The translations under genes and the position numbers were made by a program. From UBA1563 sp041671545 (lineage in GTDB: Bacteria > Bacteroidota > Ignavibacteria > Ignavibacteriales > Ignavibacteriaceae), in contig JBAZBI010000003.1 in assembly GCA_041671545.1 (NCBI GenBank), positions 186,001 to 250,000 on the forward strand: 64,000 nucleotides of DNA, in the 5' to 3' direction. Positions 51,704 through 60,868 of the stretch are shown here, piece after piece (positions within the stretch are counted from its first letter, which is position 1; the number at the start of each line of letters is the position of its first letter). A model generated the notes under the pieces. It saw nothing but the letters and a program-made list of their open reading frames with translations, was not told the DNA's origin and searched no databases.

Positions 51704-53741
51704 AAGTTACCTCTACCCTGTCTACAAATTCTATTTCTATATTTGGCGGAAGTTCGGAATAAGAAAGAACGGCAACTTCCGGAAAACTTGAATTTATTAA
51801 ACGATAAAAATATGGACGAATTGTTGCTGAAGTAAGAACGATCGGGCTGTAACCTACCAGCTTAAATTTATCGAGTCCTGTTTGAATATCTGAATTTATT
51901 TCTTTTAAGAAAATTGGACTAAGCCCTAAAGATTGTACCGCTTCTTTTTGATTCTGCAATGACTTCGTGATCAACGTTTCTAATTGATCTCCCAATGCCA
52001 TCGCACGGATGATGTTGTTGTTGTCTTTGTACAAATTCGCGATTGTATCGCCGATCGTATGACGCACATATTCGGTAAGTACATCAACGTTCTTGGTCAC
52101 TTTGGAGTAATCAACAAGCGCTTCTAAAATCTGCACTAAATCTTTGATCGGAATAAATTCTCTTAGAAGATTTTGCAATACTTTTTGAATCGTTCCAAGT
52201 GTCAGTACGTCTTGATTAATATCTTCAATTACTGCCGGATATTCTTTTTTCAAATTTTCGAGAAGCTGTTTTACCGCTTGTCTGGTTAAAATTTTGTCGA
52301 AATTTTTCTTCAATGTTTCTTGAAGATGTGTTGAAAGAACCGAAATGCTGTCAACAACCGTAAATTCTAAAAGTTCGGCTTTATCTTTTTCTTCTTCAGT
52401 TATCCAATAGCTTTGCAGATTGAATGCCGGGTCGCGGGTTGGAATGCCGTTCAATTCATCTTGAACATTCCCTGGATTCATCGCAAGGTATCGATCCGTA
52501 TAAATTTCAAAAGAAGCAACAACATTGCCTTTTATTTTGATGATGTACTCGTTCGGATCGAGTTGCAGATTATCGCGCACTCTAACCGGAGGAATTAAAA
52601 TTCCATATTCCAAAGCAATAAATTTTCTTGTGGAAGAAATTTTTTGGAAAAGATTTCCACCCTGCTTTTCATCTACTAAACTTATTAAACCGTAACCAAT
52701 TTCAATTTCAATCGGATCAACCTGCAAGTATTGTTCAACTTTTTCTTCGGTTGGTTCAGGACTAATTTCTTCTTCGGAAGGAAGAGTTTTTATTTCTTTA
52801 ATTCTCTTTTTTGTAACGTAAGAACCCACTCCGAGTGTTGTTCCCAAAATTAGAAATGGGAAAAAAGGCATTCCCGGAACCAAAGCAAAAAGCATTACTG
52901 CTCCGGCAACTGTTCCCAAAACTCTCGGATTGGCAAGCAGTTGCGTCTTCATTTGTATATCTAGCGCACTGCCGGAAGCGCTTCTTGTAACTACTAAACC
53001 GGCGGCTGTTGCAATAATAAGAGCGGGAATTTGAGAAACTAGACCATCACCGATTGTTAATATCGTATAATTATGGAGCGCGTCAGTAAAGGTCATTCCT
53101 TTTTCTGCAACGCCAATGACGAATCCGGCTAAAATATTTATTCCGTTAATTAAAAGTCCGGCAACCGCATCCCCTTTAACGAATTTGCTGGCTCCATCCA
53201 TCGCTCCGTAAAATTCAGCTTCGCGACTAATATTTTCTCTTCTTGTTCTTGCTTCTTTATCATTGATCAACCCGGTATTAAGATCGGCGTCGATCGCCAT
53301 TTGTTTTCCCGGCATTGCGTCCAAAGTAAAACGTGCGGCAACTTCTGAAATTCTTCCCGAACCTTTTATAATTACGATGAACTGAATGATCACCAAAATA
53401 ATGAAAATGATAAATCCGACGACATAATTTCCGCTAACAACAAACTGTCCGAATGTCTCAATCACTTTTCCGGCGTAACCTTCAATAAGGATCAACCGTG
53501 TTGAACTGATGTTAAGCGCAAGTCTGAAAAGTGTTAAGACTAATAACAATCCTGGAAAAATTGAAATATCGAGTGGAGATTGGATATAAAGCGATACTAC
53601 AAGAATTAACACAGCCGCGGTGATATTTATAGCAAGTAGAAAATCCAAGATTCCTGCGGGGAGAGGAATTAACATCAAACCAAGGATTAAGATTAACCCG
53701 ATGGCTAAAAAGATGTCGCTATTTTTGCCGAAATTTTTCAC
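51693..53741 (-). CDS. flhA: Flagellar export gate protein FlhA
   Basis: 682 residues. N-terminal membrane half with multiple TMs and the FHIPEP region 'RFTLDAMPGKQMAIDADLNT', 'SREAEFYGAMDGASKFVKGD'. C-terminal cytoplasmic domain from ~345 ('IEIEIGYGLISLVDEKQGGN', 'RKFIALEYGILIPPVRVRDN'). It forms the nonameric export ring. Located between flhB and flhF. Confidence 0.98.
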   Translation of the reverse strand: MKNFGKNSDIFLAIGLILILGLMLIPLPAGILDFLLAINITAAVLILVVSLYIQSPLDISIFPGLLLVLTLFRLALNISSTRLILIEGYAGKVIETFGQFVVSGNYVVGFIIFIILVIIQFIVIIKGSGRISEVAARFTLDAMPGKQMAIDADLNTGLINDKEARTRRENISREAEFYGAMDGASKFVKGDAVAGLLINGINILAGFVIGVAEKGMTFTDALHNYTILTIGDGLVSQIPALIIATAAGLVVTRSASGSALDIQMKTQLLANPRVLGTVAGAVMLFALVPGMPFFPFLILGTTLGVGSYVTKKRIKEIKTLPSEEEISPEPTEEKVEQYLQVDPIEIEIGYGLISLVDEKQGGNLFQKISSTRKFIALEYGILIPPVRVRDNLQLDPNEYIIKIKGNVVASFEIYTDRYLAMNPGNVQDELNGIPTRDPAFNLQSYWITEEEKDKAELLEFTVVDSISVLSTHLQETLKKNFDKILTRQAVKQLLENLKKEYPAVIEDINQDVLTLGTIQKVLQNLLREFIPIKDLVQILEALVDYSKVTKNVDVLTEYVRHTIGDTIANLYKDNNNIIRAMALGDQLETLITKSLQNQKEAVQSLGLSPIFLKEINSDIQTGLDKFKLVGYSPIVLTSATIRPYFYRLINSSFPEVAVLSYSELPPNIEIEFVDRVEVTYAN

Positions 53742-53742
53742 G

Positions 53743-54825
53743 TTATACTATTGTCTTTTTCCGATAGTTCTTTAATTGGAAAATATACGCCAATATTTGT
53801 GCCACAGCTTTGAATAACGACTGTGGTATCTGATCGCCGACGTCGCAAAGTTTGTACAACGCTCTCGCCAATTGTCTGTCTTCATGCAAAGGAACATTAT
53901 TCTTAACAGCAACTTCTTTAATTCTTTGCGCTAACGAATCAACTCCTTTTGCTAAAACTCTCGGAGCGGAATCTTTATCCAAATCATATTTTATTGCGAT
54001 GGCATAGTGGGTCGGGTTTGTGATTACAACATCTGCCTTGGGAACATCTCCCATCATACGACTTCTGGCAGCCTGTAGCTGCATTCTTTTAATACGCGAT
54101 TTGATAAGTGGATCGCCTTCGCTCTGCTTATTTTCTTCTTTTACCTCTTGTTTTGTCATCATCATATCTTGTTTGAACTTATAACGCTGAAAAAGAAAAT
54201 CAACTGCGGCGATAACTGCGAAGACCATCGAGATTTTCCAAAGAAGCGTGTAAGCTGACTCAAGCATGAAATTCGCTATTTCCGTCATCGAAAGTTCAAC
54301 CAATGCGGTGGATTTTGTTATCAAATCGGCAAGAACAAAATAGGTGAACAATCCGATTATAATGAGTTTGAGAAGTGATTTTGAAACCTCAACAAATGAG
54401 CGGGAGGAAAAGAACATTTCTTTTATCTTTTTGAACGGATTAAATTTTCCGGCAGTCGGCATTAACGCTTTAGCGCTGAATTTGAATCCGACCTGCGCAA
54501 CATTAACCACAAATGCAATAACAACCAATCCGCCTAAAATTGGTGCAAGAGTGGTAAGTAAAAAATAAGCATCTTCAAGAAGCATCTCTTGAACTGAATT
54601 TCTGTTTATCGTAAGAGTGTCGAGCGTATTAAATGTTTTAATGGTGAGCGAAGAAATCCTTCCACTTAAAAATTGCTGCGATAAAAAGATGAGCATCATT
54701 CCCGCACCGAATAACGCCAGAGAATTTACTTCCTGACTTTTAGCCACCTGACCTTTTTCTCTGGCATCCGAAAGTTTCTTCCCGGACGCCTGTTCAGATT
54801 TTTCTTGACCTTCGGATTCAGCCAT
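53743..54825 (-). CDS. flhB: Flagellar export switch protein FlhB
   Basis: 360 residues. N-terminal 'GQEKSEQASGKKLSDAREKG' and 'QVAKSQEVNSLALFGAGMML', four TMs, and the C-terminal autocleavage motif NPTH near residue 268 ('VVITNPTHYAIAIKYD'), followed by 'APRVLAKGVDSLAQRIKEVA'. FlhB switches export from hook to filament substrates. One base separates it from flhA. Confidence 0.98.
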   Translation of the reverse strand: MAESEGQEKSEQASGKKLSDAREKGQVAKSQEVNSLALFGAGMMLIFLSQQFLSGRISSLTIKTFNTLDTLTINRNSVQEMLLEDAYFLLTTLAPILGGLVVIAFVVNVAQVGFKFSAKALMPTAGKFNPFKKIKEMFFSSRSFVEVSKSLLKLIIIGLFTYFVLADLITKSTALVELSMTEIANFMLESAYTLLWKISMVFAVIAAVDFLFQRYKFKQDMMMTKQEVKEENKQSEGDPLIKSRIKRMQLQAARSRMMGDVPKADVVITNPTHYAIAIKYDLDKDSAPRVLAKGVDSLAQRIKEVAVKNNVPLHEDRQLARALYKLCDVGDQIPQSLFKAVAQILAYIFQLKNYRKKTIV

Positions 54826-54827
54826 TG

Positions 54828-55604
54828 TTAGGAGCCCATCGCTTTAATTAAGGTGAACAGGTTGTCTTCAAATCCTTTCAACAACCCTTTGATTGCATAA
54901 ACGTAAATCGGAATGAGCGTTGAAAGAAAGAGAAGTCCGATCCCGATCCTTAATGGTTGAGTAACGAAAAATATTTGCATCTGCGGAATTACTCTTGCAA
55001 TAATTCCTTCTGCAATGGTAATAAGAAAAAACGATACTAAGATCGGTGAGGCAATTTTGATCGCGATGATGAAAACCAACCCCGAATATTTGATCAGCAA
55101 TTGAAACACAGATGCGGTAATTGTGAATTTTCCAATCGGAATAACGGTAAAAGAATAAACCAATCCTCTAATTAAATAATGATGCCCATCGATTAAAAAG
55201 AAGAGAAGAATTGTTGCAAAGTAGATCACTTCGCCGATTACATTGCCTTGTGTTTCTGCCATCGGATTAAAAGTTTCTGCCATGGATAAACCCAAATCAA
55301 ATCCGATCAATGAACCGGCAAAAGAGATTCCATGAAAAACGATGTGAAGCATAAATCCCATTAACAAACCGGAAAGAATTTCTTTTATCGCATTTGCAGT
55401 AAGGAACCACAAACTGACTTCAATTTTTATAACCGATCTATCAATCGATAAAAAAACCATGTACGAAAGTATCATCCCGATAAATATTTTCGAGAGCGTT
55501 GGAATTGAAGTATGCCCCATAACGGGAGCCGCAAAAAACGTGGTTGCGATGCGCACAAAAATTAAGAGAAGTAAAATAAAATCGGTGACTAAAATGTCCG
55601 TCAT
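54828..55604 (-). CDS. fliR: Flagellar export protein FliR
   Basis: 258 residues, multi-TM. 'FVRIATTFFAAPVMGHTSIP', 'FAGSLIGFDLGLSMAETFNP' (FliR signature region), and 'QMQIFFVTQPLRIGIGLLFL' near the end. Part of the FliPQR export channel. Overlaps fliQ by four bases. Confidence 0.97.
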   Translation of the reverse strand: MTDILVTDFILLLLIFVRIATTFFAAPVMGHTSIPTLSKIFIGMILSYMVFLSIDRSVIKIEVSLWFLTANAIKEILSGLLMGFMLHIVFHGISFAGSLIGFDLGLSMAETFNPMAETQGNVIGEVIYFATILLFFLIDGHHYLIRGLVYSFTVIPIGKFTITASVFQLLIKYSGLVFIIAIKIASPILVSFFLITIAEGIIARVIPQMQIFFVTQPLRIGIGLLFLSTLIPIYVYAIKGLLKGFEDNLFTLIKAMGS

Positions 55605-55870
55605 CTAATTACCATAGAGAACATAGAAAAGAGTTTATGAGTAATTGCGATCATTTTATCCAATATCCATGGGAACATAAAGATGATCACAACCGAAGTA
55701 ACTAAAATCTTTGGAACAAAAGTTAACGTCATCTCCTGGATTGAAGTTGCCGCTTGAAAAATTGAGATCGCGATTCCAACGATAAGTGAAACTCCAAGAA
55801 TCGGAAGCAATATTAAAAAAGTTGTGTAGAAGACTTCCTTTAAAACTTCAATTACTAATTCTTCGGTCAT
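55601..55870 (-). CDS. fliQ: Flagellar export protein FliQ
   Basis: 89 residues, two TM helices. Standard FliQ pattern 'LPILGVSLIVGIAISIFQAA' and 'TSIQEMTLTFVPKILVTSVV'. Export-channel subunit between fliP and fliR. Confidence 0.97.
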   Translation of the reverse strand: MTEELVIEVLKEVFYTTFLILLPILGVSLIVGIAISIFQAATSIQEMTLTFVPKILVTSVVIIFMFPWILDKMIAITHKLFSMFSMVIR

Positions 55871-56629
55871 CTATGCAAAACTCCTTACTAAAGACCCTAC
55901 AATTAAACTCCATCCGTCAACAAGAACAAAAAGCAAAATTTTAAAAGGTAAAGAGATAAGCATCGGCGGAAGCATCATCATTCCCATAGACATTAGGATA
56001 CTCGCCACGATCATATCAACCATTAAAAAGGGAATGAACATAAAAAAGCCAATCACAAATCCGGCGCGTAGTTCGCTGAGGGCAAACGCCGGAACCACAA
56101 TGTACGTTGGAAGTTCACTCCTGTTGTGAGGGCGCTTCATGTTCGATAACCCGATAAATAATTCAAGGTCGGCTTCTCTTACATTTCTGAACATAAATTC
56201 TCTGATCGGTTCGATGCCTTTATCGTAAGCGTCGTTCACACTCATTTTGCCGTCCATCAAAGGTTTTAATGCAATGTCGTTCACTTTGCTCCAGGTTGGT
56301 GCCATTACAAAAAAAGTGATGAACAGAGCGATACCGGCTAACAATTGTCCGGGAGGCATTTGCTGCGTACCAAGTGCACTTTTCAAAAAATGAAAAACAA
56401 TAATAATGCGCAAATAAGAAGTGGTCATGATCATCAATGAAGGAGCCAAAGAAAGTACCGTCATAAGAAGGAGTAACTGCAATGTAACGGAAACATCTTG
56501 CGGAGAATCTGAGGCTCCAACATCAATTCCTATTTTGGGCAAAGGTAAAGTTGTTTTTGCCTGGGGAATGATCTCTTGTGCAAAAGTTAAACTTAAAAGA
56601 ATGACGAGAGCTAAAAATTTTAATTTCAT
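55871..56629 (-). CDS. fliP: Flagellar export protein FliP
   Basis: 252 residues with a signal peptide-like start ('LKFLALVILLSLTFAQ'). FliP core: 'LLLMTVLSLAPSLMIMTTSY', 'RIIIVFHFLKSALGTQQMPP', 'PAFALSELRAGFVIGFFMF', 'LMVDMIVASILMSMGMMMLP'. Core of the export channel. Overlaps fliO by four bases. Confidence 0.98.
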   Translation of the reverse strand: MKLKFLALVILLSLTFAQEIIPQAKTTLPLPKIGIDVGASDSPQDVSVTLQLLLLMTVLSLAPSLMIMTTSYLRIIIVFHFLKSALGTQQMPPGQLLAGIALFITFFVMAPTWSKVNDIALKPLMDGKMSVNDAYDKGIEPIREFMFRNVREADLELFIGLSNMKRPHNRSELPTYIVVPAFALSELRAGFVIGFFMFIPFLMVDMIVASILMSMGMMMLPPMLISLPFKILLFVLVDGWSLIVGSLVRSFA

Positions 56630-56970
56630 CTCATCCCCAAATTCTTTTTCAAGAGATCAAGAAAATTGTTTTGGGGGGAATCCATATCGGTCAATTCATT
56701 AAGCTGATTTTCATCAACATCTAATTCTTTTAATAAATTTATTGAATGTTCACTGACTCCAAGAACTAAATACTTATTCTCAACTCTTACAACCGATATA
56801 TATTTCTTCGGCATGATCGATTGCGTACTTATCACATCAATAGTAAAAATTTTTGATCTTTTCCCGGTAACGGTGATCCCTTTTCTTTTAATAAAAATAA
56901 GGACTGCATAAAGCAGTCCGATAACCAACACAAGCGGGAGAAGCGCTTTCAACACATCGAAGAAATCCAT
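56626..56970 (-). CDS. fliO: Flagellar biosynthesis protein FliO
   Basis: 114 residues: one N-terminal TM ('LPLVLVIGLLYAVLIFIKRK') and a small cytoplasmic part with the FliO pattern 'IDVISTQSIMPKKYISVVRV', 'KYLVLGVSEHSINLLKEL'. It helps assemble FliP. Position between fliN and fliP supports the call. Confidence 0.9.
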   Translation of the reverse strand: MDFFDVLKALLPLVLVIGLLYAVLIFIKRKGITVTGKRSKIFTIDVISTQSIMPKKYISVVRVENKYLVLGVSEHSINLLKELDVDENQLNELTDMDSPQNNFLDLLKKNLGMR

Positions 56971-57410
56971 TATGCCAGTCCCTTCAGTCCTTTGCTCTGC
57001 TCATTCAGGTTCGTAATTCTAATCCCAAAATGTTTATCGATAACTACAACTTCACCTTCGGCAATTTTTTTGTTGTTAACAAAAATGTCAACCGGCTCGC
57101 TCGCAAGTTTATCGAGTTCAATAACGTAACCGCGTTCAAGCTCAAGCACATCTTTCACAAGCATTTGCGTTCTGCCCAATTCAATGTAAACATTAAGGTG
57201 AAGGTCTCTGAGCATATCCAATTTGTTATTTGCGTTATTTTTTTGATTCACCGTTTCGTCAAAATCATCAAAATCAAGAACGTCCACTTCCTTTGCGGAA
57301 GTATCATTCTTTTGTCTTCCGGAAAAGACATCATCTCCATTGTTTGAACCTGCAGCGATTTGGTCATCATCGTTGTTCAAAAAGTTATCGGTATTAAAAT
57401 TATCTGCCAT
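56970..57410 (-). CDS. fliN: Flagellar switch protein FliN
   Basis: 146 residues: an acidic Asp/Asn-rich N-terminal ~65 residues, then the SpoA domain 'LDMLRDLHLNVYIELGRTQM', 'DVLELERGYVIELDKLASEP', 'VDIFVNNKKIAEGEVVVIDK'. Part of the C ring with FliM. The start overlaps nothing upstream (2 bp after fliM) and the stop overlaps the fliO start by one base. Confidence 0.97.
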   Translation of the reverse strand: MADNFNTDNFLNNDDDQIAAGSNNGDDVFSGRQKNDTSAKEVDVLDFDDFDETVNQKNNANNKLDMLRDLHLNVYIELGRTQMLVKDVLELERGYVIELDKLASEPVDIFVNNKKIAEGEVVVIDKHFGIRITNLNEQSKGLKGLA

Positions 57411-57412
57411 CT

Positions 57413-58405
57413 TTACACCTTATTATGATTTTCATTATGTAAAATATTTTGTACTATTTTTATTGCTTTGTGCTTATTCACGATGCCGGGTCTGCCGGAA
57501 AACCAGGCTTTATCTGCTACATGAACTACAAGATCATCACCGATCCTCGTCTGTAGTTTTATAACATCGCCTTCTTCCAGATTCATCAACTCATCAACTG
57601 AAATTTTGGCGGCGCCGAATTCAACTCTTACCGGTAAATAAGTTTTTAACAAATGATTTGAAATGATTGTGTGCGCTTTTACACCGTTATAATTTCCGGG
57701 ACGAATAGTCGTCAACTTTTTCGAGGTCATTTTGGATAGAATGGTATCAAAAGCGAAGGTTGCAAAACAGATATTCATCATAAATGATTGTTCACCGACG
57801 AGCACTTCAAAAGAAATTAAAAGAACCGATTCGCTGTGTGAAGTTATTTGAGCAAAATCGATATCGGCTTCAAATCTTTCCGTAACAAACTCAAAATTAT
57901 CAACAACCTGCCAGGCTTTTCTCATATCCATCATTACACGGTCAACGATAACGTTAAGCACTTTTTGTTCTATCGCGGTAATGATCTTTGATTGTTTTGT
58001 TCCGAGCCCGTTGCCGCCTAACAATCTATCAACCAGGCACAAAGCAAAATCTGGACTCAACTCCAAAATGCCTTTTATGTCCGTTCCTCTTATATCAAAA
58101 GTGTACAAACAAGCCGGGTTAGAAACCGAAAGAATATATTCCGAATAATAAATTTGATCTACCGAAGTAACGGTTACCGAAACCATCGACTGTAGTTTTG
58201 CAAGCAGGAACGAACTTAAACTTTCCGAAAAGTTTTCAAAAATATTCTTAATTGTCCTGAGCTGATTTTTTGAAATTCTATTCGGCAAGCGAAAATCAAA
58301 CGGAAGCGCCTGATGTTCCTGCGTTTCGGGAGCTGTGGTTTCTTCTCCTCCTTTAACTTGATTTAAGAGGAGATCGATCTCTTGTTGTGATAATACTTCT
58401 GCCAT
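57413..58405 (-). CDS. fliM: Flagellar switch protein FliM
   Basis: 330 residues. The N-terminal 'LSQQEIDLLLNQVKGGE' is the EIDALL-type CheY-binding segment; the middle domain has 'LELSPDFALCLVDRLLGGNG' (GGxG); the C-terminal SpoA domain includes 'VRVEFGAAKISVDELMNLEE'. The preserved CheY-binding peptide implies chemotactic switching. Encoded 2 bp after fliL. Confidence 0.97.
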   Translation of the reverse strand: MAEVLSQQEIDLLLNQVKGGEETTAPETQEHQALPFDFRLPNRISKNQLRTIKNIFENFSESLSSFLLAKLQSMVSVTVTSVDQIYYSEYILSVSNPACLYTFDIRGTDIKGILELSPDFALCLVDRLLGGNGLGTKQSKIITAIEQKVLNVIVDRVMMDMRKAWQVVDNFEFVTERFEADIDFAQITSHSESVLLISFEVLVGEQSFMMNICFATFAFDTILSKMTSKKLTTIRPGNYNGVKAHTIISNHLLKTYLPVRVEFGAAKISVDELMNLEEGDVIKLQTRIGDDLVVHVADKAWFSGRPGIVNKHKAIKIVQNILHNENHNKV

Positions 58406-58407
58406 GG

Positions 58408-58962
58408 TTATTGTAAAATATATTTACTGAAATAAACTTGATGTAGATGAACTTTGGGGAAAATCTTCTTTATTCTTCCCGTCAATTCAACTTTTAAAGT
58501 GTCTTTGTAACCGCTGCTGTTCAACTGAAATAGATTCTTACTGGAAATTGTGGAGATGATCGCATCTTTAATTAAAATATCTTTGGCTTGCATCTCTACC
58601 TTATCTTCTTCTGATTTTACCGTTATGCCAAGCGAAAGAAGCAATAATCTTTTCCCGTCCGTTTCAGCCGGATTAACAACGATATCTTCGATGGTATAAA
58701 TAAAATTTGCGTTCTGCGATTCATCGGTTTTTTCCGTTTTATCGGAAGGGTTTTGTTTTGTTTTTGCTGATTCAACTGCCGGGTGCTCTTGAATTTTATT
58801 CGTGAGCATGTATCCCATGATAAAATAAACGACTATCAACTGAATGATGAAAGCGGGTATTCCGATAATAAAGACTTTACTGTTCAATCCCTTCCCTTTT
58901 TCTTTTACAGGAGGAACGATGTCGTCTTTTAGAATTTCTTCAAGTTTTTCTTCTTTAGCCAT
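58408..58962 (-). CDS. fliL: Flagellar basal-body protein FliL
   Basis: 184 residues. One TM (~28-52, 'IIGIPAFIIQLIVVYFIMGY') followed by a periplasmic FliL domain ('NFIYTIEDIVVNPAETDGKR', 'LLLLSLGITVKSEEDKVEMQ'). FliL surrounds the stators. First gene of the long minus-strand flagellar run; a sigma-54-like promoter lies 29-44 bp before its ATG. Confidence 0.93.
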   Translation of the reverse strand: MAKEEKLEEILKDDIVPPVKEKGKGLNSKVFIIGIPAFIIQLIVVYFIMGYMLTNKIQEHPAVESAKTKQNPSDKTEKTDESQNANFIYTIEDIVVNPAETDGKRLLLLSLGITVKSEEDKVEMQAKDILIKDAIISTISSKNLFQLNSSGYKDTLKVELTGRIKKIFPKVHLHQVYFSKYILQ

Positions 58963-58990
58963 GATTCTTTCATTTTTTTATTTAATCAGA

Positions 58991-59006
58991 ATCAATTGTA
59001 GTGCCA
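58991..59006 (-). promoter_or_regulatory. Sigma-54 (-24/-12) promoter of the fliL operon
   Basis: Read on the minus strand: TGGCAC-TACAA-TTGAT, against the consensus TGGCAC-N5-TTGCW. Only the C of the -12 GC differs. The -12 end is 29 bp before the fliL ATG, a sensible distance. Confidence 0.6.
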
Positions 59007-59195
59007 CGGCAAAACTTAAAATTTTCCGGTTTATCAATATTTTTTGTTAATGGATGTGGCTATTATTGTGCAACTGCTGAAAAGTTGAAGATGGTTGATG
59101 GGTGATTTTTGATGAGTGTGGGGTGATGAATCGAAATTAAAAATTCTAAAACATTCCTTAATAAAAAAGAAGAGATGTCTTAAAAGGCAAAATCC

Positions 59196-59219
59196 AATCA
59201 TCGTTTACGATGATTTTTT
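59196..59219 (+). terminator. Intrinsic terminator on + strand with no known gene upstream
   Basis: An 8-bp stem AATCATCG / CGATGATT with a TTTA loop, directly followed by a T-run. The only nearby genes are fliL (reading away) and the lipoprotein starting 160 bp on, so it does not end an evident CDS. Confidence 0.55.
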
Positions 59220-59222
59220 CGT

Positions 59223-59250
59223 TCAGCTATATCCTTCAGGATATAGCTGA
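59223..59250. repeat. Perfect 12-bp palindrome
   Basis: TCAGCTATATCC-TTCA-GGATATAGCTGA, four bases after the preceding terminator. The CC-TTCA-GG core resembles the other short palindromes of the window. The rest of 58963-59382 holds no gene; 59085-59130 resembles the complement of 27061-27120. Confidence 0.8.
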
Positions 59251-59382
59251 TTACCTTTCTTTTAAATTAATACTCCTCTATTTATCGGGAAACCCTACGG
59301 CCAAGTTTCAAATTATTTTTATATACTTCGGTGTAGAAAAAAAACCGTACCTGTAAAAAACAAAAACTAAATTAGAACATAC

Positions 59383-60765
59383 ATGAGACCATATAAACCC
59401 ATTTTCCTTTTTCCTTCTTCCTTCTTTCCTCTGGTTGTTGCATTGTTAATGTTTCTTAACCTTGGCTGCAAAAAATCCCCGACGGAAGTTGATAAACCGC
59501 CGATAGTTATTACACCCCCTTCTCTCGAGCTGAGCGTTGATGGCGTTTCTTGTATCGAAGCATGGATAAAAGTTAAGAAGCTGAACGATACTACTTTTCT
59601 TCCTATCTCTTTGAATATAAATGAAAAAGAATACTTCCGCGGTTTTCTTGCGGAGACGGATACGGTTTTATTCGTTGATGGTCTTGCACCAAGTACAACT
59701 TACACGGTAAAAGGGATTATTCTTGATACACTGCAAACCGCAAAAGAACTAAAAGTAACAACCTTACCAACTACCAGCCACAACTTTACATGGCAAACTT
59801 TTGAGTTTGGAGACTATAATCCCAGCGCATTAATGGATGTTACCATTATAGATGAAAACAATATTTGGGCAGTGGGGAAAATATATTTGAACGACTCGCT
59901 CGGTAATCCTGACCCGCAAGTTTACAACGCAGTACATTGGAATGGAAGTAAGTGGGAGTTGAAGAGAATACCTTTCTATTATAATAGTTCGGTTTTATAT
60001 CTTTCACTTTATTCAGTATTCGCTATTGACGAACATGATGTTTGGTTTGAAGCGGGAATACACTGGGATGGGACAAGTTTCAAACAGATAACTGTAAATA
60101 TTGACTTCCCTTCAAATGTATACGGCCTCTGGGGTAGCAATAATAATATTTATGCGGTAGGTGGCAAGGGAAATATGGCATTTTACAACGGAAAGAGCTG
60201 GCAGAAGTTAGAAAGTGGCACTGATTTTACTTTGACAGACATTTGTGGTTCTTCTAACGGGAATATCTATTCAGCAGGTTCAAAATTCGCAGAAGCAAAA
60301 GGAATTGTTTTAAGAAGAAATAAGAGTGGACAATTTGAAACGATGGTTGAAGGGGATATCGTGAGTAAAGAAGAATTATTTCATCCTAAACTTTACGGCT
60401 CGCTAAGTTCTATTTGGGTTGATGAAAACAATGTTCTCTATACTGGTGGCAACTTATTCTATCAATTTAAAAATAACAACTGGGAGTATGTTAAATCTTT
60501 ACCCGAGAATTATATCGGTGGTAATCCAGGTACATATTATCGCGGTTATATCGGTTCTATTAGAGGGAATGCCTCAAACGATATGATAATTGCCGGAGAT
60601 AGAAATACGCTCAAACATTTTAATGGAGTTGATTGGCAGCAGTTAGGTCTGCCTTATAGCGCTTCGAGTGATATCTCCTGGGGGAGGGTTGCTATAAAAG
60701 GTAATATCGCCGTGGCAGTTGGAAATGAAGGTTATAAAGCAAAAATAATAATCTTAAAAAGATAA
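59383..60765 (+). CDS. Surface lipoprotein with Fn3-like and propeller-like repeats
   Basis: 460 residues. Lipoprotein signal with lipobox L-N-L-G-C ('LMFLNLGCKK'), then an Fn3-like segment (~45-130, 'LAPSTTYTVKGI'). The rest holds repeated 'D..NIWAVG/EHDVWFEAG/NNIYAVGGKG' blades with Trp-rich strands ('AVHWNGSKWELKRI', 'MAFYNGKSWQKLES', 'LKHFNGVDWQQLGL'), which suggests a beta-propeller. Families of this kind are common in Ignavibacteria and may be annotated as 'glucosyltransferase' by weak similarity; I see no glycosyltransferase motif. Isolated + strand gene between two flagellar transcripts. Function unknown. Confidence 0.85.
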   Translation: MRPYKPIFLFPSSFFPLVVALLMFLNLGCKKSPTEVDKPPIVITPPSLELSVDGVSCIEAWIKVKKLNDTTFLPISLNINEKEYFRGFLAETDTVLFVDGLAPSTTYTVKGIILDTLQTAKELKVTTLPTTSHNFTWQTFEFGDYNPSALMDVTIIDENNIWAVGKIYLNDSLGNPDPQVYNAVHWNGSKWELKRIPFYYNSSVLYLSLYSVFAIDEHDVWFEAGIHWDGTSFKQITVNIDFPSNVYGLWGSNNNIYAVGGKGNMAFYNGKSWQKLESGTDFTLTDICGSSNGNIYSAGSKFAEAKGIVLRRNKSGQFETMVEGDIVSKEELFHPKLYGSLSSIWVDENNVLYTGGNLFYQFKNNNWEYVKSLPENYIGGNPGTYYRGYIGSIRGNASNDMIIAGDRNTLKHFNGVDWQQLGLPYSASSDISWGRVAIKGNIAVAVGNEGYKAKIIILKR

Positions 60766-60817
60766 ATAATATAGTGCCAAAAAAAATTGCGAGAGAGGGA
60801 AACAGGGAGAGGTAAAA

Positions 60818-60840
60818 AAGCCCCGCCAATGGCAGGGCTT
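60818..60840. terminator. Bidirectional terminator between lipoprotein gene and flgE
   Basis: AAGCCC-C-GCC-AAT-GGC-A-GGGCTT with one internal mismatch. An A6 run precedes it and TTTATT follows, so the minus strand reads a hairpin then TTTTTT. It ends flgE and probably also the convergent lipoprotein gene. Confidence 0.8.
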
Positions 60841-60868
60841 TATTAAGGAGTACTATTTTGAGCTAAGA

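Noticed and set aside
60200..60240. TGGCAC-N5-TTACT on the + strand near 60214
   Set aside because: It lies inside the lipoprotein coding sequence with no gene start after it and a poor -12.
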